From: Paenibacillus taiwanensis DSM 18679
Lineage (GTDB): Bacteria > Bacillota > Bacilli > Paenibacillales > Paenibacillaceae
Length of the DNA stretch: 64,000 bases
Direction of reading: 5' to 3'
NCBI RefSeq assembly: GCF_000425125.1
Contig: NZ_KE384308.1
Span: forward strand, 434,692-498,691
Under the pieces are notes generated by a model. The model was not told the origin of the DNA. It searched no databases and worked only from the letters and a program-made list of their open reading frames with translations. The stretch's first letter is position 1, and each line of letters starts with the position of its first letter. The translations under genes were made by a program, and so were the position numbers. Shown here piece by piece: positions 60,307-64,000 of the stretch.

Positions 60307-60628
60307 CTTCACCTCTACATCCTTTCTTGTTGTTCTGACTCTTTGAAACTATGAGAAACCGTTCAAAGAAACAGACGTTATTTTAGACGTTAAATGCAGA
60401 CAAAAGTTGCGCTAATTCAACATAAAGATAACAAACTAATTCTACCATTTACATGCAAAATTCGATAGTCCTGACACGAAAATAGATTCAAATAGTTGTT
60501 GCAAATTGGCGATCGCGTAACACCATATTAAAGCTGGCAACATCATCTGTCATTGGCACTACTTAACTCTCCTGATGGAGGTAGATCAAGCAGTGCCCAC
60601 AATACCTCCCCAACTCAAAGCGGCACAT
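60307..60628. other. Intergenic region with an inverted repeat, no gene
   Basis: About 320 bases without a credible gene. At 60555-60597 two ten-base arms GGCACTACTT and AAGCAGTGCC (one G-U on the minus strand) enclose a second small hairpin CTCCTGATGGAG, giving a compact stem-loop. It has no T run. The rest is AT-rich and holds the leader of the amidase gene, in which I cannot call a promoter with confidence. Confidence 0.4.
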
Positions 60629-60680
60629 AAAAAAGAGTGCTGTGCGAGAATACGAAATACGTTTCCCCGCCACAGCACCC
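60629..60680 (-). terminator. Terminator after leuCD
   Basis: GGGTGCTGTG pairs with CACAGCACTC (60635-60644 with 60671-60680, one G-U), with an inner ACG/CGT stem, and on the minus strand is followed by TTTTTTATG. It lies 30 bases after the leuD stop. Confidence 0.75.
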
Positions 60681-60710
60681 TATATAAAGGTGAAATGAAA
60701 CCCGATGAAA

Positions 60711-61325
60711 TTAGGCTTGGACCGGATAAGCAATGGTGTCGGCATGCTGAGCTTCATATTTAGCAATAGCCTCATCATGCTTTAATGTTAAGCCGATATC
60801 ATCCAAACCTTGAAGCAAAAATTGACGGCGGTGCTCGTCAAGGTCAAAGGAATAAACTAAACCGTAGTCGTCCTTTAACTGTTTGTTCTCAAGATCAATC
60901 TCCAAATGATAATTCGCATATTGAGCTGTACGCTGGAACAACTCTTCCACTTGTTCTTCGGACAACTGAATAGGCAGAATGCCATTTTTAAAGCAGTTAT
61001 TGTAGAAAATGTCGGCATAAGATGGCGCAATTACACATCTGAAACCAAAATCCAATATGGCCCACGGGGCATGCTCCCGCGAAGATCCACAACCAAAGTT
61101 AGCACGAGAAATCAATACACTTGCGCCCTGGTAAGCCGGTTGGTTTAATGGAAACGATTCAATCTTGTTGCCCTGCTCATCAAAGCGCCATTCAAAAAAC
61201 AAAAATTGACCAAATCCACTACGCTCTATACGTTTTAAAAATTGTTTCGGAATAATCGCATCTGTATCCACGTTGACCCGATCTACCGGAGCGACAAGTC
61301 CTTTTAATGTCGTAAATGGTTGCAT
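60711..61325 (-). CDS. leuD: 3-isopropylmalate dehydratase small subunit
   Basis: Small swivelling domain of isopropylmalate isomerase, which converts 2-isopropylmalate to 3-isopropylmalate in leucine synthesis. The marks are [43 protein letters not shown] and [13 protein letters not shown]. Length 204 residues. The ATG is preferred to a GTG one codon earlier because GGAGG then lies eight bases upstream. It follows leuC by 15 bases, and a terminator lies downstream. Confidence 0.97.
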   Translation of the reverse strand: MQPFTTLKGLVAPVDRVNVDTDAIIPKQFLKRIERSGFGQFLFFEWRFDEQGNKIESFPLNQPAYQGASVLISRANFGCGSSREHAPWAILDFGFRCVIAPSYADIFYNNCFKNGILPIQLSEEQVEELFQRTAQYANYHLEIDLENKQLKDDYGLVYSFDLDEHRRQFLLQGLDDIGLTLKHDEAIAKYEAQHADTIAYPVQA

Positions 61326-61340
61326 CACGATGACCTCCTT

Positions 61341-62765
61341 CTAATTCATAACTTCCGTTTTAATTTCCCAGCCACGTACATCTACGAACCGTCCTTTGAT
61401 AGCCGCTGCCGCTGCCATTGCGGGCGACACAAGGTGCGTACGACCGCCACGACCTTGACGCCCTTCAAAGTTGCGGTTGGACGTCGAAGCACAACGCTGT
61501 CCGGGTTGAAGGACATCCGGATTCATTGCAAGGCACATGCTGCAACCAGCCTCACGCCATTCGAATCCCGCTTCGGTAAATACTTTATCCAAGCCCTCCG
61601 CTTCAGCCTGCTGCTTTACACGCCCAGAGCCTGGTACTACAATTGCGGTTACACGTTCACTCACTTTGTACCCTCTAGCCACCTCTGCCGCAGCACGAAG
61701 ATCTTCAATTCGACCATTCGTACATGAACCGATAAACACATAATCAATCTCGATTTCTGTCATCGGAGTTCCAGGGAGCAAATCCATATATTCAAGCGCC
61801 TTCTCGGACGCCTTTCGCTCATTCTCGGTCTGAAAGTCTGCTGGGTTCGGAACTGATGCGGTAATGTCCGTACCCATTCCTGGACTCGTACCCCAAGTTA
61901 CTTGCGGGATAAGCGACTCTACATCAAATTCCACCACTGTATCATAGGCTGCGCCTTCATCTGTAGTAAGCTGTGCCCATTGTGCTACAGCCTTATCATA
62001 TGCCTCGCCTTGCGGGACATACTGGCGTCCTTTCAAATAGCTGAATGTAGTTTCGTCAGGGGCAATCAACCCCGCCCGAGCGCCACCTTCGATGGACATG
62101 TTACATACCGTCATACGTTCTTCCATCGTCAGTTCGCGTATTGCCTCGCCTGTATATTCAATGACATATCCCGTCGCAAAATCAGTTCCGTACTTCGCAA
62201 TAACACCTAGAATCATATCTTTTGCTGTTACACCTGGCTTGCGCTTGCCAACAAAGCGCACCTCCATCGTCTTGGATTTAGCCTGCTGCAAACATTGAGT
62301 AGCCATGACATGCTCTACTTCACTTGTTCCGATACCAAACGCGAGTGCGCCAAATGCGCCATGTGTTGACGTATGGCTGTCACCACATACAATCGTCTTG
62401 CCTGGATGCGTCAATCCAATTTCCGGCCCCATTACGTGCACGACACCTTGATCTAAATTGTTCAAGTCAAACAGCTTCACGCCAAAATCAGCACAATTTT
62501 GCGATAGAGTGTCAATCTGCTGCTTGGAAATCGGATCTGTAATATTAAACCGATCCTTTGTAGGTACATTATGATCCATCGTCGCGTATGTCAAATCAGG
62601 ACGTCTCACTTTGCGTCCGCTAAGACGAAGACCTTCAAAAGCTTGCGGGGATGTAACCTCATGTACTAAATGTAGATCAATATACAAAATGCTCGGCTTT
62701 CCCTCTTCTTGTACAATTACATGCTGATCCCAAATCTTTTCAAATAACGTTCTCTTCTTGGACAT
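61341..62765 (-). CDS. leuC: 3-isopropylmalate dehydratase large subunit
   Basis: The iron-sulfur subunit of isopropylmalate isomerase, 474 residues. The cluster ligands lie in [12 protein letters not shown] and the paired Cys of [11 protein letters not shown], and the substrate-binding [12 protein letters not shown] motif is present. The ATG is preferred to the GTG three codons upstream because GAGGTGAGG lies just before it. It is transcribed divergently from a LysR regulator and together with leuD. No leuA or leuB is in the window, so the pathway is split. A promoter is proposed at 62819-62848. Confidence 0.97.
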   Translation of the reverse strand: MSKKRTLFEKIWDQHVIVQEEGKPSILYIDLHLVHEVTSPQAFEGLRLSGRKVRRPDLTYATMDHNVPTKDRFNITDPISKQQIDTLSQNCADFGVKLFDLNNLDQGVVHVMGPEIGLTHPGKTIVCGDSHTSTHGAFGALAFGIGTSEVEHVMATQCLQQAKSKTMEVRFVGKRKPGVTAKDMILGVIAKYGTDFATGYVIEYTGEAIRELTMEERMTVCNMSIEGGARAGLIAPDETTFSYLKGRQYVPQGEAYDKAVAQWAQLTTDEGAAYDTVVEFDVESLIPQVTWGTSPGMGTDITASVPNPADFQTENERKASEKALEYMDLLPGTPMTEIEIDYVFIGSCTNGRIEDLRAAAEVARGYKVSERVTAIVVPGSGRVKQQAEAEGLDKVFTEAGFEWREAGCSMCLAMNPDVLQPGQRCASTSNRNFEGRQGRGGRTHLVSPAMAAAAAIKGRFVDVRGWEIKTEVMN

Positions 62766-62818
62766 AATCCTCACCTCTCGCGACGTATTCGTTTCCTTCG
62801 CTTCTCTATGTTGACATC

Positions 62819-62848
62819 AATATAGCATTTCCTTCTTCATTGTTCCAA
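62819..62848 (-). promoter_or_regulatory. Candidate leuC promoter
   Basis: On the minus strand TTGGAA (62843-62848) and TATATT (62819-62824) are 18 bases apart. A TATAAT on the plus strand (62851-62856) and a TATCTATAGA palindrome-like element next to it could be the divergent LysR promoter and its operator. Confidence 0.45.
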
Positions 62849-62895
62849 GATATAATATCTATAGAGTTAATAGGTTTTGACTATAAGGAGGCGCT

Positions 62896-63879
62896 ATGGA
62901 AATACGTCAATTGCAATACGCACTGCAAATTGCAGAAGAACGCAACTTTTCAAGAGCGGCGGAAAAGCTTCATATTGCACAGCCCTCATTAAGCCAGCAA
63001 TTATCCAAGTTGGAAAAGGAAATCGGTGTACTGCTGTTTCAACGCACGACCAATTCCGTAGAAATGACTTATGCAGGTGAAGTGTTTATCGACCGTGCCC
63101 AGAAAATTGTTGATTCACTCGAACAACTTAAACGAGAAATGTCAGATATTTCACAAACGAAAACAGGTAAAGTTGTAATCGGCACGATGCCCATTACCGG
63201 TTCACATATTTTGCCGCACGTAGTTCCGTCTTTTCACAAAAGATATCCCGACATTGAGCTTGTACTGACCGAAGAACCCTCCACATCTAATTTAGTAAAG
63301 TTGACAGCACAAGGTAAAACGGATTTTTGCCTCTTGTCGCTGCCAATACAGGAACCCTCACTTACCTACGAGCCAATCGTAGATGAAGAGATTGTAATAT
63401 CGGTTCCGCATGACCATCCTTTGGCAGCGTCTACATTAGAAGGTCTCACGTCCAGTCATCGCAGACCGATTTCGTTGCACGAAGTGAAACATGAGCCTTT
63501 TATTTTTCTAAAAAAAGGACAGGGCTTCCGTCAAATTACACTGGATATGTGTCGTAATGCTGGCTTTGAGCCCCGAGTTGTATTTGAGAGCAGCAACATG
63601 GAAACTGTACAGTCACTTGTCGCTGCCGGTATGGGTATTTCATTTGTGCCTTCTTTTATCGCATCCGCACCACGAAGCGAGTTCGTACCGGCGTATATTC
63701 CGATAGAGGGGCGTCCAGCCCGTACACTAGTGCTGGCTTACCGATCAGGCCGGTATATGTCCAATGCTGCGCAAGCGTTTATGCAAACGATAAAAGAAAC
63801 GGTTGCCGCGCAATTCGGCAACCGTGTCATTTCTTCTCCAGTTCAAGCGCTGCTCCAACTGGAACCAGAAGAAGAATAA
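62896..63879 (+). CDS. LysR-family transcriptional regulator
   Basis: A 327-residue regulator. The N-terminal helix-turn-helix is MEIRQLQYALQIAEERNFSRAAEKLHIAQPSLSQQLSKLEKEIGVLLFQR; the rest is a periplasmic-binding-like effector domain (TGKVVIGTMPITGSHILPHVVPSF, VAAGMGISFVPSF). It is divergent from leuCD, with 130 bases between, so it probably controls that operon and itself. The ligand would be a leucine-pathway intermediate by analogy with LeuO-type systems, but this is inference. The ATG follows AAGGAGG. Confidence 0.92.
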   Translation: MEIRQLQYALQIAEERNFSRAAEKLHIAQPSLSQQLSKLEKEIGVLLFQRTTNSVEMTYAGEVFIDRAQKIVDSLEQLKREMSDISQTKTGKVVIGTMPITGSHILPHVVPSFHKRYPDIELVLTEEPSTSNLVKLTAQGKTDFCLLSLPIQEPSLTYEPIVDEEIVISVPHDHPLAASTLEGLTSSHRRPISLHEVKHEPFIFLKKGQGFRQITLDMCRNAGFEPRVVFESSNMETVQSLVAAGMGISFVPSFIASAPRSEFVPAYIPIEGRPARTLVLAYRSGRYMSNAAQAFMQTIKETVAAQFGNRVISSPVQALLQLEPEEE

Positions 63880-63918
63880 ATTGGGCTGAGCGCTGCTCAT
63901 TACGCTGAGTGCTCAATT

Positions 63919-63943
63919 GGCAGCGTTCCGCCAGAACGCTGCC
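63919..63943 (+). terminator. Hairpin after the LysR gene
   Basis: Ten-base arms GGCAGCGTTC/GAACGCTGCC with a five-base loop about 40 bases after the stop. No T run follows, so termination is uncertain. Confidence 0.4.
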
Positions 63944-64000
63944 TGCTCCATAACATGTCTATAGCAGCCCGTATATTAGCCTCCATTAAACCATAGGTTG

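Overview
The window looks like a chromosomal segment of a spore-forming Firmicute of the Paenibacillaceae, most likely Paenibacillus or a close relative. The evidence is gene content and order: cotE followed by mutS and mutL (the Bacillus subtilis order), then a methyltransferase gene, miaA, hfq and spoVK. It also carries an SLH-domain surface protein with a GerMN lipoprotein, bacterial nitric oxide synthase, tandem-GTPase dynamin, strong AGGAGG-type ribosome binding sites and moderate GC. I saw no rRNA, tRNA, CRISPR array, insertion sequence or integrase.

Layout. 0.1-15.7 kb (minus strand) is a sporulation and information-processing block. In transcription order it runs cotE, an amidoligase-family gene, mutS, mutL, an RsmJ-like methyltransferase, miaA, hfq, a class A penicillin-binding protein, a lipoprotein peptidyl-prolyl isomerase, a YdcF-type membrane protein and spoVK. 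16.0-22.7 kb (minus) holds an isolated phage-spike-like gene, an aromatic-acid-exporter-like membrane protein, a small alarmone synthetase, a GNAT acetyltransferase and an SsuABC-type importer. 22.9-30.5 kb is mixed in strand: nitric oxide synthase (apparently lacking an ATG/GTG/TTG start), an M32 carboxypeptidase, a YqkB-like protein, a beta-carbonic anhydrase, a CobW/COG0523 GTPase, a PadR regulator, a DUF309 protein, and a secreted Ser/Thr/Asn-rich protein coupled to a YxcD-like protein. 30.7-38.6 kb has small regulators, a divergent 7TMR-DISM histidine kinase/response regulator pair, an RNA methyltransferase and pseudouridine synthase, a CapA-like lipoprotein, a MarR regulator and an unlisted 55-residue gene. 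38.7-60.3 kb (minus) holds parE-parC, an ABC-2 exporter, a GDSL hydrolase, a pair of half-size ABC exporters, a DynA-type dynamin, nth, the SLH protein, the GerMN lipoprotein and an AMIN/Amidase_3 amidase. 60.7-63.9 kb is leuCD with a divergent LysR regulator.

How the genes work together. Themes are DNA repair and topology (MutS, MutL, Nth, ParCE), RNA modification (MiaA, RsmJ-like, RlmI-like, pseudouridine synthase, Hfq), sporulation (CotE, SpoVK and possibly the amidoligase), cell envelope (PBP1A, SLH protein, GerMN lipoprotein, amidase, CapA, dynamin) and leucine synthesis. The points most worth a second look are the solitary spike-like gene at 16.0-17.3 kb, the amidoligase gene that follows cotE across three hairpins, the apparent AUA start of nos, and the CobW-carbonic anhydrase neighbourhood.
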